Part shown: in pieces, positions 33,482 to 45,220 of the stretch
Layout: every line of letters begins with the position of its first letter
Numbering within the stretch: position 1 is the stretch's first letter
From: Rhizopus arrhizus
Taxonomy: Eukaryota > Mucoromycota > Mucoromycetes > Mucorales > Rhizopodaceae
Assembly (NCBI GenBank): GCA_024220505.1
Contig: JAKZZE010000002.1
Coordinates: 2,454,289-2,518,288, forward strand
Direction: 5' to 3'
DNA length: 64,000 nucleotides
The notes under the pieces: model-generated
Told to the model about the DNA's origin: nothing
Seen by the model: only the letters and a program-made list of their open reading frames with translations
Databases searched by the model: none
Program-made: the position numbers and the translations under genes

Positions 33482-34228
33482 TTTCTTAAAATCGAGTGGA
33501 TCCACCCTTTTCTGCTAATACTGCTTGTATTCTGTCGGGCAAATTGTCCATATATTTGATGCATTGTTTCTTAGTAAACGAATTCCATTCATTTTCGACT
33601 CTTTCCTACAGTTCATGGATGCTGGTCGCCCTATTATCATACATGCTCAGCTTTAACTTCAAATGATGCTATACATGTTCAACAGGATTAAGATCTGGGC
33701 TTTGTGATGGTCAATCGTCAATGTAAACCATGCCCCTATCTTTCATTCATTGCGTTGTGAACTTTGATCGATGTTTACGATCATTGTCGTGCTGAAATAC
33801 CGATGGTTTCCAATTCAGACCATAGTACTTCATGGTGTCCTTCAGACTTGTAGCAAGAATTTCTTGGTATAGCTCTGAATTCATGGTACCATCATAGACC
33901 TGACATGCGTATCCAGGTCCTGCGCTGGTTATACAACCCCATAACATGAGACCGCCGCCTCCATGCTTCACAGTAACGTCGATATGGTGGGGCCGTAAAC
34001 GATCGCATTTTTTCTTCCAATAATATTTGCAACCATCAGAGCCCCAAATGTTAATTTTGGTCTCACCAAAAAATATCACACGTCGCCAATCATGTACTGT
34101 CCAGTATTGATGCTTTTTTGCCCATGTCAATCGAGCCTTCTTATGCTTTTCAGTCAATAATGGCTTCTTCTTTTTGATCTCAGCATAAATTTCAACTGAA
34201 TGTAAAACATTAATGGCCGATTGATACT
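33482..34228 (-). pseudogene. Tc-5 transposase fragment
   Basis: The C-terminal two-thirds of a DD34E transposase are readable from about 34228 downwards (AEIKKKKPLLTEKHK, then WTVHDWRRVIFFGETKINIWGSDG). The first catalytic Asp is changed: FFGETK stands where relatives have FSDETK. After HDNDRKHRSK a stop ends the frame at 33747, and further stops follow in the NPVEHV region. The helix-turn-helix N-terminus is missing. Inactive. Confidence 0.85.
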
Positions 34229-34648
34229 GTTAAGGATACATAAGATTATAGTCACTTTATTTTAGTAAAAGGAATCAGATACGATCCTAAATAATATGTT
34301 GACATAACTTGGAATCATTTATAACATTATTCCCAACACAGATCAATAAAATACTTTGATTAGATTTTTATATTAAGCTTTATTCATATTAACTTCACAT
34401 AGTCAAATAAGATGACATGATTGTAATATAGTTTATTGATAATATGAGCATGTTGAATAGGGAATGACGATTACTTACCGGATCATCATTAGTCATGAAA
34501 ACATTTATCCTGACTGAGATATTATTGTTAGCAATGATATCCAATCACGGAACTAAAAGTCTTTATATTCATCCGTACCGTCTCCTTAAATAGTTATATC
34601 TGAAACCATGCCAATAGCATAATTGACAATACAAGCTAGGAACAGGCT
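34229..34648 (+). repeat. Left part of an LTR-like sequence of the 8-kb LTR family
   Basis: Begins TGTTAAGGATAC where Tc-5 breaks off. With 38369-38598 it encloses the younger solo LTR and the Tc elements. The right part ends in the same 60 bases and CTAAACA as the LTR at 8016-8286. The flanks (GATAC left, CTTAT right) do not match, so either the border is misjudged or it joins two different insertions. Confidence 0.4.
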
Positions 34649-35934
34649 TGTTGTATCCACACAACTAGTAAAGTGAACATTCATGGATAAACGAGAGATC
34701 TCCGCAATAGCTAACTCTGCCCTGTTGTCTCTATTGGCGTTCCCACGACTATATCGGAACCTGATTATAACAACGGCAGTTCAATCCAATCTTATTCGAT
34801 AATTATCGTTAGATCAATAATTTATCTACTTCATTGTCCCTTGATTCGTCAAGAAGACAGCGGCTATTGATTATCTACTACACTAGGTGAAAAAATAGGG
34901 ACAACCTACCCTAAAATAATTTTTAACTTTTTTTTTTTCTCCTCCACTCCGTACGACATCCAAGCCATGCCTATAGAGCGTAGCCTTAGGTAGTGAGTAT
35001 TACGTTTCCCGCATATAAAACTGATCAGGATAACATATGGCGGAAGAAAAGAGGAAATAGTCGCAATAATTTTATAATCGTTATATTATAAAATGAGTAG
35101 TATTTATTTAATAACGAGTAAATCTCCCTTTTGATTTGATTACCGCTGCTATGCGATCAGGCATGCTGTCAGTGTAACTTCTACAAACATCTTTATCTAG
35201 CTTGTTCCATTCAAAGTCAACTCGTTCCCATAGCCCGTCGATGTTTCTGGCCTTTCGTTCATAAAGGCTTAACCTAAGTTTCAGCAAATGCCACATATGC
35301 TCTATAGGATTCAGATCCGGACTGTTCGGTGGCCAATCGTTAATGTACTGGACCTTGTTTTGTTGGAGCCATGACATTGTCGATTTGGACTTGTGCTTTG
35401 GGTCGTTATCTTGTTGAAGGTAAATGGTGCGCTTGTTCATACCATAGTGCTTCAGCGTTTTCATGTAAGTTGTTCCAAGAATATGCTGGTACACCAAGGA
35501 GTCCATGGTACCATCGTATACCTGGCACGCATATCCTGATCCCTCACTGGTTATACATCCCCACATGATCAATTTGCCGCCACCATGCTTCATTGAAAGA
35601 TCTATGTGGTGTGGACGAAGGACATCACCAGGCTGGGTCCAATAGTATCTGCAGCCATCAGATCCCCAAATGTTGATCTTCGTTACATCGGAGAACACTA
35701 CTTGATGCCACTGTTGTATAGACCAGTTTTGATACTTCTTTGCCCATGCTAACCTCTGCTTGCGGTGGTTATTAGGTAAAAGAGGCTGCTTCTTTTTACG
35801 CCTAGAATAAAAATCCATTGATACAAGGACGTTTATTACTGAACGGTAAGTCATAGAATACCCAAGTTGTATGAGCATCCGATGTACGTCCTTGGCTGTC
35901 TTTAGGGCTCCTTTAATCAGTAATACCATGATAT

Positions 35935-37571
35935 ACAGTGACCCGCAAAACTGTCCCAATGTTTCATAATTTTCTCTTCTAGGACTTGTAGCACCATAGT
36001 TGTTAAGCTAATGTCCACCTTATTGTATATCATTCGATAGCCAAAATTTTGTAGTATCAAAAAATGTAAAGCAAAAACAAATTAAAACAGTGCAGACGGA
36101 GATAGAGGGGATAGAAAACAAGCGGTGCATTGGGACAGTTTTGCGGCACTTTTGAAAAAAAACAAATTGGTTTATTTATTTGACATTAATAGTCAGTCCA
36201 GCGTCCTTTATTCTTGATACATTGCTTTATACGCTTAGGCATTGTTTCTATGACCTTTTGGCACTCTTCCGTCTTCACTAAGTCGTACCAAACTTTAGTT
36301 ACTCGTTCGTATAGTTCATTCATGCCTTTTGGTGCTGTTTCATAATCATTCAACCTTCTCTTTAACAATGACCACATATTTTCAATTGGGTTTAAGTCAG
36401 GGGACTGTGCTAGCCACTCTAAGATGTTGTAGGATTGCTGTTCAAGGTATTCTTTGACTAATTTGGACGTATGTTTAGGATCATTATCATGTTGGAAAAT
36501 CACCTGATGTCTTTCTAGCCCTAGCTTATTGGTTCCATACTCAATTGTGCCCTCCAGTTCATCCTCTAAAATCTCTTTGTACAGTGTTTTATCCATATTA
36601 TCATTGATTTTGCACATCCAACCAACCCCAGCATGATATTGCCTCCACCGTGTTTAACGGTCATCTTGAGGTGATGGGATTTCAGGCTTTCTCCGGATCG
36701 AATCCAAGTCCAGGTGCGTCCGTCAGAGTTAAATCTATTGATTTTTGTCTCGTCCGACCAAACAACGCGTTTCCAGTCATCTATTGTCCAGTCTTTGTGA
36801 GCCATACACCAAGAAAGTCCCTTACAGATGTTTTTCGCACTAAGCAAAGACTTCTTTGGCTTCCCAATCGTACCAAGATCGACCTTATGGAGGGTTCCGC
36901 ACACGTTTTCCGCACTTACTTTTCTTCCAGTGTCTTTTTCTAGCTCCTTAGCCACCTTTGTTGCACTGGATATGCCGTTTTTGGTCACTTGGCGCATACG
37001 ATAGCGTTCATCAGCCGCAGATAGTAACTTGGGTCGACCGCCTTTTGGCTTTCCAAGTCCAAAGCAATGGGTTTTTCGGAGTCTCCCAACAGCACTCTTA
37101 CTCAAGCCAGTAACCCTTTCCACTTCCCGAACCGACTTACCTTGTTGAAGTAAAGAAATTGCTTGAACAACTGTATCTTGAGAGGCTTGTTTCATGTTGA
37201 AATATAATGAGCGAGTAATAAATCAGTAGGAGTTTAAAACTTCAGCAGTGAGTAAAGTTTGACTTAGAGACGTACAATGCACATTTGTAAGCAGTTTGGT
37301 ACATCTATGCAACTTATGGGTCGCTATTTCATCGTTTTTTGTTTTTTTTTTTCAAAAGTGCCGCAAAACTGTCCCAATGCACCGCTTGTTTTCTATCCCC
37401 TCTATCTCCGTCTGCACTGTTTTAATTTGTTTTTGCTTTACATTTTTTGATACTACAAAATTTTGGCTATCGAATGATATACAATAAGGTGGACATTAGC
37501 TTAACAACTATGGTGCTACAAGTCCTAGAAGAGAAAATTATGAAACATTGGGACAGTTTTGCGGGTCACTG
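35935..37571 (-). mobile_element. Tc-4: Tc1/mariner element, 1,637 bp
   Basis: TA lies at 35933-35934 and 37572-37573. Inverted repeats of about 217 bp begin CAGTGACCCGCAAAACTGTC and carry the motif inverted at the inner edge (GGGACAGTTTTGCGGCAC). Inserted in the transposase gene of Tc-6. Confidence 0.93.
36186..37195 (-). pseudogene. Tc-4 transposase, frameshifted
   Basis: The N-terminal frame 37195 to about 36620 has MKQASQDTVVQAISLLQQG, GLSKSAVGRLRKTH, GRPKLLS and VWSDETKINRF. The C-terminal frame from about 36617 to 36186 has FQHDNDPKHTSK and DLNPIENMW. The break follows HGGGNIM, where relatives read VWGC, so a small deletion is likely. Catalytic residues are otherwise present. Confidence 0.88.
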
Positions 37572-38368
37572 TATTCCTTCGTAGCAGATGACACAAGTGT
37601 ATGTCTACCACGTGTTGCGGGTACCATTGGCCCAAATAACTTGTTTCTATATCTCCTAACTGTCTTGGGATGGATACCAAATTTACCAACAATATCATTT
37701 GGGCTTCTATTGCTCATAAGTACAGACTTGATGCTGTCTTGCGTGTCTTGAGGTAAAGCGCGAAGCATAAGTAAGAGAAATTTCGCAGGAAGTAAGAAGA
37801 ATATAACGAAAAAAAAAGAATATATGAATAAAAGAAAACAGCATTCATTTTATATTATTAATTATAGGAACGTGCATAGCTAATATTAGAATCGGTTTGC
37901 ATTTTAATTGTAGCTGATATTCCAGGTCAAACTAGAAGAGTACGAAATATGGTCTAAAACTGAGCTGTGGAGTATCTAAAATTCGGCCAATTATATATGC
38001 ATTACTCCCTCATTTTCCATAGTTGGCTCATCATATTTTGATGAAATACTTCATACATTAACCTCGGTTTAACATATTGCTAGCGTCATGAGGCGACCTT
38101 CTCTTAATGCTATATGCTGCATGAAATGAAATTTTCGAAAAGGTTGTCCCTATTTTTTCACCTAGTGTATCTTTCCTTTATCTTCCCATTCTTCCCACAT
38201 CATTCTTTTAACCGATTAATTGAAATAGCGGTAAAGATCCAGACATCCAAAAAGTATAAATAGCCTCAAATGTTTTTTTATTAATAAAGCAACATATAAT
38301 CTTTAGTTTCACAACTATTGTCTTTTTTAGTTTTTGTCTCTTATTTTAATACTTGGCAAAACAAGGCT

Positions 38369-38598
38369 AAACTAATAATTAGAAATAGTAATCATCTATT
38401 CTGTCAAGTTGATTATAAATCTGTCCTAATTCTTTATGCGTATCATGTCTATAAATACTCTCACTTTTTACATGTAGAATTTATTTTTTATCTAATCATA
38501 CAATAGTTATCTTAACTTAATAAAGAGATACCAAGTTCTAACAGTATTTCTTTATCTTTGATTGCTATATTATATTTACCTAAAACTCCCCTTTTCTA
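38369..38598 (+). repeat. Right part of the LTR-like sequence begun at 34229
   Basis: Contains TATAAATACTC (near 38450), AATAAAG (near 38519) and the 60-base end shared with 8225-8286, finishing CTAAACA at 38598. The integrase side of Gypsy-C is cut exactly here. Confidence 0.5.
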
Positions 38599-38756
38599 AA
38601 CACTTATACTTTATAACAGGGCGATACATCTCTATCTCAGCCATCCAGCGAACGAGTCGAGGTGTTGGTTTCACCTGAGAACGAAGATACTGAAGCGGAT
38701 TATGATCTGTATACACCACGAAGTCGGATCCTTCCACAAAGCAACGCCAAGACCTA

Positions 38757-40428
38757 CAGTGGGTGGACTAATTGTCCCAGTGTTTCAACATTTTTTACTT
38801 TTGACACTGTAACTCGACCAATTCTTAGGCTATGTGACTAGTTTTATGCTCATTAGAAAGGTCGCACTTTGTGCTACATAATATCAAAGAGCCAGAGTTC
38901 GGAGATTACACAGTCTGAGTTAATCAGCAATAGAAAAAAAACACCGCACTGGGACAATTTTTCCGCTTGAACGTAAATTTTATTTAATAACGGGTATGTC
39001 CCCCTTTAGCATTAATAACTGCTTTACAACGATCCGGCATACTATCTATATACCTTCTACATTCATCCACTGTAAAAGTATTCCATTCTTTTTCTATTCT
39101 TTCCCATAACTCATGTACTCCTTTAGCCTTAGTGTCATATACACTCAGCTTGAGTTTAAGGTGATGCCATACATGTTCAATAGGGTTTAAATCGGGACTT
39201 TGGGCTGGCCAGCTAAAGATATGATCACTCTTGAAGTTATTATCCACAAACCATTGCTTAGCAAGCTTCGAAGTGTGCTTGGGATCCTTATCTTGTTGAA
39301 AATAGATGTCCTCAGGATTGTATCCATAATACTTTAGGCTGTCCATAAGTGTAGTTTCCAAGATATTTACATAATCCACAGCTTTCATAGTTCCATCATG
39401 TATCCAACAAGCATATCCAGGGCCATCATAAGTAATACAACCCCATACCATGACACTTCCTTGGCCGCCTTTAACTGTAAGGCCTAAGTGATGAGGCTGC
39501 AATACATCGTCTGGTCGACTCCAGTAATACTTGCAACCGTCTGATCCGAAAACATTGACTTTAGTCTCATCACTAAACACCATACGCCTCCAGTCATCGG
39601 TTGTCCAGTCTTTGTGGGCCATAGCCCATGCTAAACGTCGTTCCTTGTGCTGTTTACTGAGCAGAGGCTTCTTCGCTTTGATTTAGCTCTGAATTTCATA
39701 CTTTTAAGGAGCTTCAAGACTCCAGAATAACCAATAGTATATCCCAAACCATTCAGATATTGATGTACTGCTTTGGCTGTCTTGAATTCACCCTTTATTA
39801 CTTGTCTACGGATGTATGACTTGGTAGTTTCACCAGTAGTTGCTCTTCTACCAGGAGCTGCCTTCATTCGGTTTGGAAAAAACTTGTTCGCGTACCTACC
39901 TAAAGTTGACTTTTTCAATCCGGGAATGCGTTCCATAACTTGTTCATATGTCATATTACTAGCCAAAAGCATTTGGATTTGTTTCTGAACAGATTTGCTG
40001 ATAGTAGGAGTCATTTGATGCGGGACAAAGTCGTAAGAAGTGCAGTATATAAAGAGACTAAGAATAATGTAAAAAAAAAAGAATAACGTAAAGCTTTTTA
40101 TACTTTACATTAAAGATATGAGTCATAGATTATCATAGATAAGACTGGTATATTAGTTCCGGTGATTTCTGATTGATAAGAAGGCGATGTTTAGAACACA
40201 TTGCAAAATAAGCAGGTAGCGGAAAAATTGTCCCAGTGCGGTGTTTTTTTTCTATTGCTGATTAACTCAGACTGTGTAATCTCCGAACTCTGGCTCTTTG
40301 ATATTATGTAGCACAAAGTGCGACCTTTCTAATGAGCATAAAACTAGTCACATAGCCTAAGAATTGGTCGAGTTACAGTGTCAAAAGTAAAAAATGTTGA
40401 AACACTGGGACAATTAGTCCACCCACTG
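38757..40428 (-). mobile_element. Tc-3a: Tc1/mariner element, 1,672 bp
   Basis: TA flanks at 38755-38756 and 40429-40430. Inverted repeats of about 215 bp begin CAGTGGGTGGACTAATTGTC, with the inner inverted motif CACTGGGACAATTTTTCCGC. A second copy is Tc-3b at 56535. Confidence 0.94.
38984..40014 (-). pseudogene. Tc-3a transposase, one frameshift
   Basis: Starts MTPTISKSVQKQ at 40014. The N-terminal half has KKSTLGRYANKFF and PGRRATTGE and runs to about 39690, where a one-base loss in an A-run shifts the frame. The rest (39667 to 38984) is open and has FSDETKVNVFGSDG, QQDKDPKHTS and DLNPIEHVW. Only this lesion is visible. The aligned spot in Tc-3b carries a different one-base loss. Confidence 0.88.
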
Positions 40429-43246
40429 TAAGTGCCAAAAGCACAGCCAATAGTTCTCGTTCCTGAATGGGATAACCTCGTTCAGTTGGAGACAGCTTTT
40501 TGGATTCATAAGCCAAAGGGTGCAGCGTGCCCTTCTCATCACCTTGAAGCAAGACAGCACCTACTCCGAAATCGGATGCGTCGGTCTCAATTACAAAGGA
40601 TTGGTCTAATTTTGGATGAAGCAGTACAGGAGCAGTAGTCATAAGCCGCTTCAATTCCTCAAATGAATCTTGACACGTCTCAGTCCATTGTACAGGTCTT
40701 TTCTTGGCACCAATACCTTTTGTCAGGTCAGTAAGAGGTGCAGCCACAGCAGAAAAACCCGGTATGAAACGTCTATAATGAGAACAAAGACCAATGAATT
40801 GTCGAACCTCTTGTACGTTTGTAGGTACAGGCCATCCTTGTACAGCAGACACCTTAGCCTTAGATGGTAATACGCCATCAGCAGAAATACGATAACCAAG
40901 GAATTCTACTTCTTGTTTATAAAAATGGCACTTCTTAAGGTTGGCATACAGTTTGTTATCTCGAAGTCGTTGTAGTATCAGTCGTAAATGTTCTTTATGT
41001 TCCTCTTGCGTTCTACTAAATATCAGTATATCGTCGAGATAAACAAGAACAAACTTATCCAGATAGTCTTATAGCACTGAGTTCATCATTTTTTGGAATG
41101 TAGGAGGACTATTCGTCAAACCAAAAGGAAGGACCAAGAACTCATAGGATCCATACCTTGTGTTGAAGGCTGTTTTGGCAACATCCCCTTCTTTAATCCG
41201 AACCTGGTGGTAGCCACTCTTCAGATCAATGCTAGAAAAGTACTTCGCACCACCTAATCTATCCAAGCACTCATCAATACGTGGAAGTGGTGTGTTCAGC
41301 CGTTGAGTCAGTGTATTGACTGCACGATAGTCGATGCACATGCGCAATGTACCATCTTTCTTTCGAACAAATAACACAGGAGCACCCCAAGGTGATGTCG
41401 TAGGCCTTATTAGTCCTAGTGACAATAGTTCCTTTAGTTGTTTTTGCAATTCATCCAGCTCCAAAGGACTCATCTTGAAGGGTGGTTTGTTCACAGGTCG
41501 TGCCTCGCCAGTATCGATTACATGCTCCACTACTCGTACAGGTGGTAATCCAGGTGGAAGATCGTTACAGAACACGTCTTGAAATTCTATCAACAGAGCC
41601 TTCTTTTCCTCCACAGACTCTAGCACTGGTCCCAGAGCACCCTGATCCTGATTCACAAAACTTACCAAAAAGACTTCCTCCACTAATCTTTTTCTTGAGT
41701 ACCGTTGCAACTGTTTCTTGGATATCACATAGTGTAGGTCTTGATCGTCTACCATCTGTGTAGAACGAGGTCCAGCACAAGGAGTAAGCACCACCGTTTC
41801 CATTTTTGCAGGCGAATTGAGCAACCACTGATGAGTAGACCAATTTGGCACTGGTTGAGCTTGACACAGCCATTGACGACCCAAAATAATATCAAATTTG
41901 GTATCGAACACATAAGCTTGGATTTCATAAGATAAACCTTGCACTGCCAACTGGAATTCTACTTTATGACGAATGTTCATAACATGACCACCAGCTGTTT
42001 CAACTTGACAAGTACTTGATAACGGAATTCTTTTCATACCTTCATGAACTAAGGCAGATGAAATATAATTTGAACTCGCGCCGGTATCAAGTAAAGCTTT
42101 TATGTTACGCTTACCAAACTCAGAAAATAAAACAAACTCGTACAAAGGAAGATCAGAGTCTTTATTGTTTACGTTTGAGAGAAAGGATCGATCTTGACTC
42201 AAATTTTCATGATCAGTATCAGAATGGAGATCAACAAGATCACCAACAGCAGGAGCAGAACGAACAGTGGCACCTCTTGACAACGTCGAAAAAATAGTAT
42301 TCAGAGAGCGATGGTTTTTATTAGGTTGACGACGAAATCCCTTTTGACTTGAAGAGGAATGTTTTTTCCAGGTGGGACATTCAGACTTGTAATGGCCAAA
42401 ACCTTGGCATCCAAGGCATTGAATTTGACTACGATTACCCTTTTGTACAGGGAGAGACCTTCTGTTTTGCGTAGAATCAATAATAGCATTTAAAGCAGAA
42501 CGAATCAAATCCAAATCCATTGGGTCATCATTTCTTACAGATGACGGTACGCGATGGGGCTGAGCATGAGTTGCAGTAGATTGTGTACTTGTAACACCAC
42601 ATGATTCATTTGTAGCACTTTCTATTGCCAAAGCCATCGACTCTGCGCTTTCCAAGGAGTCAGGGAAACGAGAACGCACGCTTACACGAAGACCAGGTTG
42701 AAGACCACGAACAAAGCGATCAAGAGCATCACCAGACGACATGTCTTGAATCTGAAGCTGAAGAGTTCTGAATTCACTAATGTACTGTGACACCGTAAAA
42801 TGTTGTTGTAATACAGCCAACTTGTCACGCGCAGTTTGTTCGGTATTTTTGGGGCAGAATTCTTTAATAAAAGAAGAACGAAACGATATCCATGTATTAG
42901 GAGCAAAAGTACCTTGTTTGACACGATTCCACCAAAGTAAAGCATCTCCCCTAAGCAAGGTAATAGCATATTTAAACTTTTCATCTTCAGTTAAAGAAGC
43001 CAAATCGTAATAAGAATCTACAGTGCTAAGCCAAGTATTTACTGCCAACGCGCTTCTTTCACCATGATACAAATCGGGTTCCCTCAACCTAATCCTTTGC
43101 ACAGTAGTAGACCTGTTTTGCGACACAGCTTGCAACAAACTCTCAAAAACATTCTTGTTCACTCGGATGGAAGGACCACCACCACTAGGCCACTCACTAC
43201 TTGCTGTAGGACTTCCCATCTGGACATCTTCTTGTACACCGGACAT

Positions 43247-44216
43247 AACAACAATTTCTTTCCTTCTTTCTTAGTAACTTGTTCTTAACTAGCACGAACT
43301 TGTAATAAAAGTTTTGTAACGGTATAGATCCTTTATCGATAAGCAGATGCTACCAGTTGTCGTCTTCGTAGATAGAACCAACTGTAGTAAGATTATAAAT
43401 AAAAAGCTTAACTAGTGAAAGAGATGATCTTTATTGAAATAGTAGTATCTAATAATATTTATATTAAATGTGGACCAATAACATTTGTCTAATTATTTGA
43501 AGATCATTGGTCAGCAATCTGGGTTGAACGAGTGCGGGCCGGAACACGGGGTTTGATCCTTCTTTTTGGTAGCATGACAAAAGAAAGTGTCAGTTTGTCC
43601 GAGATAAAAGATTTTCTTTATTAAAAGGCATGGAGGCGTCGCTAGTGTGAGCATAGTGCCTCGCCTTGGAGTGGTTATTACATGTGTAATATGAAATTGT
43701 AATAAAAAAAACAGTAGAACTGAAAAAAAAGGTGTAAGAGGTTCGCAGGAATCGGATCTTGAAAGAGGTGATCGACATGGATAGCTTGTATGACAAGAGG
43801 TGGAGGGGGCAACAGAGACCAAGAGAACAAGAGTGAAGTGCGACAAAGCGCGATAGGAGGTTGGATTGAGGGGCACAGATGGTACTGGCAGATGATAGAT
43901 CAATTGGTAGGGCCGAAACCAGTAAAGAAAGATATATGGAGGCACAAAGGCCAAGATGGATGTCCAAAAGGAGCAAGAATGCTATAGCAGCTGGTAAAGT
44001 AGATTTTGAGAGCTATTAAATAAGAGGTTAATAGCTATAATTGTGTGTACAGAGAAATAAATAATATATAAAAGAATGTTTTTTTTTTTTTTTTTTTTTT
44101 TTTGTTTTCTAGTTTGAACAGGTAAAAGTAGAGCCAACAGTCAGGGACTGGGCGGAGTTAAAGAAAGCCAAATGGCGTGAGGTAGTAAAAGCTATGTTTT
44201 TCTTTTCTAGTTTTTG
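43247..44216. other. Gypsy-C leader and LTR-like region, then unassigned sequence
   Basis: On the minus strand TATTTATAATC (near 43395) and AATAAAG (near 43430) suggest the Gypsy-C 5' LTR, and TGGTAGCATCTGC is a possible primer-binding site. The outer LTR border is not identifiable. 43790-43987 has a 65-codon frame with no recognised motif. A short open stretch with TVRDWAELKKAKWREVV at about 44131-44193, between a TAG and a GTAGT, could be an exon of an old gene; unsupported otherwise. Confidence 0.4.
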
Positions 44217-44247
44217 TTTTTTTTTTTTTTTTAGTTTTTTTTTTTTG

Positions 44248-44279
<32 letters not shown>

Positions 44280-44299
44280 GTGTTAGTTTTTTTTTTTTG
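44217..44299 (-). other. Poly(A) tail of LINE-B (T-runs on the plus strand)
   Basis: Long T-runs immediately beyond the end of the LINE-B minus-strand frame, as expected for a poly(A)-primed insertion. Length in the assembly may be unreliable. Confidence 0.65.
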
Positions 44300-45220
44300 T
44301 AGTCTATAAGTAAACAGCAAGGAATTATTCAGCAGTTGACAGTAAAGTGGAGAGATGCACAGTTGTAGCTGGCTTGAGTTTGTCTAGGAGTAAAGAGCCT
44401 GATGTATCGGATGCTGTAGGGGAAAATTCTTCATCAGGTTGACAGATTTGTTCTATTTCAAACAAGATGGTACAAACAACCGGCCACCAAGCGGACCAGC
44501 GAGAGAGAAGAGAAGGAGAATGACGAGCGGGAAGCTTGCGGGGCAACTGATTCAGCACATAATCCAGCGGATTAGGGCGAGTGTTGAGAGCAACATTTAA
44601 GCGTATCGCCACCCGAAGGCAGCTCAACAAATGTGCTCTAGATGCATGTGGGTGACCACAGCGACAGGCGATAGGACGACCTGGTAGCCAACCCATACGC
44701 CACCTAAGAAGACGACTACGATCGTAGACGCTCATCGGTAATGTAAGGATTGGGTCTACACAATGGTACGGACGGCAAGCAGAGAGAAGGACTGGAGGCT
44801 TTGGTTTTTGATATATCGCTGCTAGATTGAGCTCGCGATAAGTCTCAGTACACAGACGAACATGAGCGACGCAGGTAAAGTGAGCAATGCGGTTAGCTGT
44901 TGAAGCATGACCACCATTTAACGCTGGGTTGGACCATAGTGGGTTTGACGCTACTAAGGCCGGCCAACGAAAACGACTACGAGCAGGAGCCTCTTGTACA
45001 AAGCGCAGAAGGAGAGAGATGAGGGTATCTTCAGGGAGGAAGTGGACTCGGAGGATGAACTTGAAGACCAAGATATTGGCACGTTCTTTCATGGATGGAA
45101 GGTTGACCAAATGCTTGTAGACAGTGGTGGATGATGTACGATGACCACCAAAAGCCATACGGAGACACTGGTCTTGAGCCTTTTCTAACAGAGCCAACTG
45201 CTTGACCAGGAAGGTACATA

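Larger units (their letters stand above)
31626..34228 (-). mobile_element. Tc-5: Tc1/mariner remnant, right end missing
   Basis: The left end CAGTGGGTCAAAAAACTGC starts after TA at 31624-31625. The inner edge of the left inverted repeat carries the same motif inverted (GCAGTTTTTTGAC, 33468-33481), as in Tc-1 to Tc-4. Tc-1b is inserted within that repeat at TA (31679-31680 and 33326-33327). The N-terminal part of the gene and the right inverted repeat are gone beyond about 34228, where LTR-like sequence begins. Confidence 0.8.
35108..37768 (-). pseudogene. Tc-6 transposase, split by Tc-4 and frameshifted
   Basis: The N-terminal part (37768 to 37574: MLRALPQDTQDSIKSVLMS ... PMVPATRGRHTLVSSATKEY) carries the first helix-turn-helix. 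The rest (35932 to 35108) has FSDVTKINIW, QQDNDPKHKS and DLNPIEHMW. After removing Tc-4 and one TA, the two parts are still one base out of frame, so the gene was dead or died independently. The first motif reads SDVT rather than SDET; the catalytic Asp is kept. Confidence 0.85.
34881..38167 (-). mobile_element. Tc-6: Tc1/mariner element interrupted by Tc-4
   Basis: Ends are CACTAGGTGAAAAAATAGGG and its inverse CCCTATTTTTTCACCTAGTG, with TA on both sides. Removing Tc-4 (35935-37571) leaves about 1.65 kb, a normal size for the family. Unlike Tc-1 to Tc-5 I see no inverted copy of the terminal motif at the inner edge of its repeats. Confidence 0.9.
34649..38363 (+). repeat. Solo LTR, second copy, split by Tc-6 (TSD AGGCT)
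   Basis: 34649-34880 and 38170-38363 together reproduce the 424-bp solo LTR of LINE-A (TGTTGTATCC to GGCAAAACA). AGGCT flanks both sides (34644-34648, 38364-38368). The interruption is Tc-6 at TA. The uninterrupted copy at 10772-10773 shows the empty site. Confidence 0.93.
38599..43246 (-). pseudogene. Gypsy-C: Ty3/gypsy gag-pro-pol, truncated and interrupted
   Basis: The frame starts at ATG 43246. Gag is a long retrotrans_gag-type region ([17 protein letters not shown]) ending in a zinc knuckle [14 protein letters not shown]. The protease has [14 protein letters not shown] has [21 protein letters not shown] and YLDD at 41041-41030. RNase H has IETDASDFGVG and, beyond the Tc-3a insertion, VVYTDHNPLQYL. 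A TAA at 41069-41071 interrupts RT just before YLDD without a frame change. Tc-3a is inserted at 38755-40430 inside RNase H, and removing it restores the frame. The integrase is missing because the sequence stops at the LTR end 38598. It is diverged from Gypsy-A and -B. The PBS candidate TGGTAGCATCTGC lies upstream near 43344-43356 (minus strand). Confidence 0.92.

Noticed and set aside
12979..41071. RIP-type mutation as the cause of the stop codons
   Set aside because: The stops fit G:C to A:T changes, but several are not in the CpA context expected of RIP, and intact elements lie beside broken ones. An alignment of many copies would be needed.
43511..43987. Overlapping open frames on both strands near 43.5-44.0 kb
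   Set aside because: No domain, no splice context and frames on both strands over the same bases. Probably chance in slightly GC-richer DNA.
44217..44299. Very long T-runs as a biological signal
   Set aside because: Best explained as the LINE-B poly(A) tail; the exact lengths of such runs are not trustworthy in an assembly.
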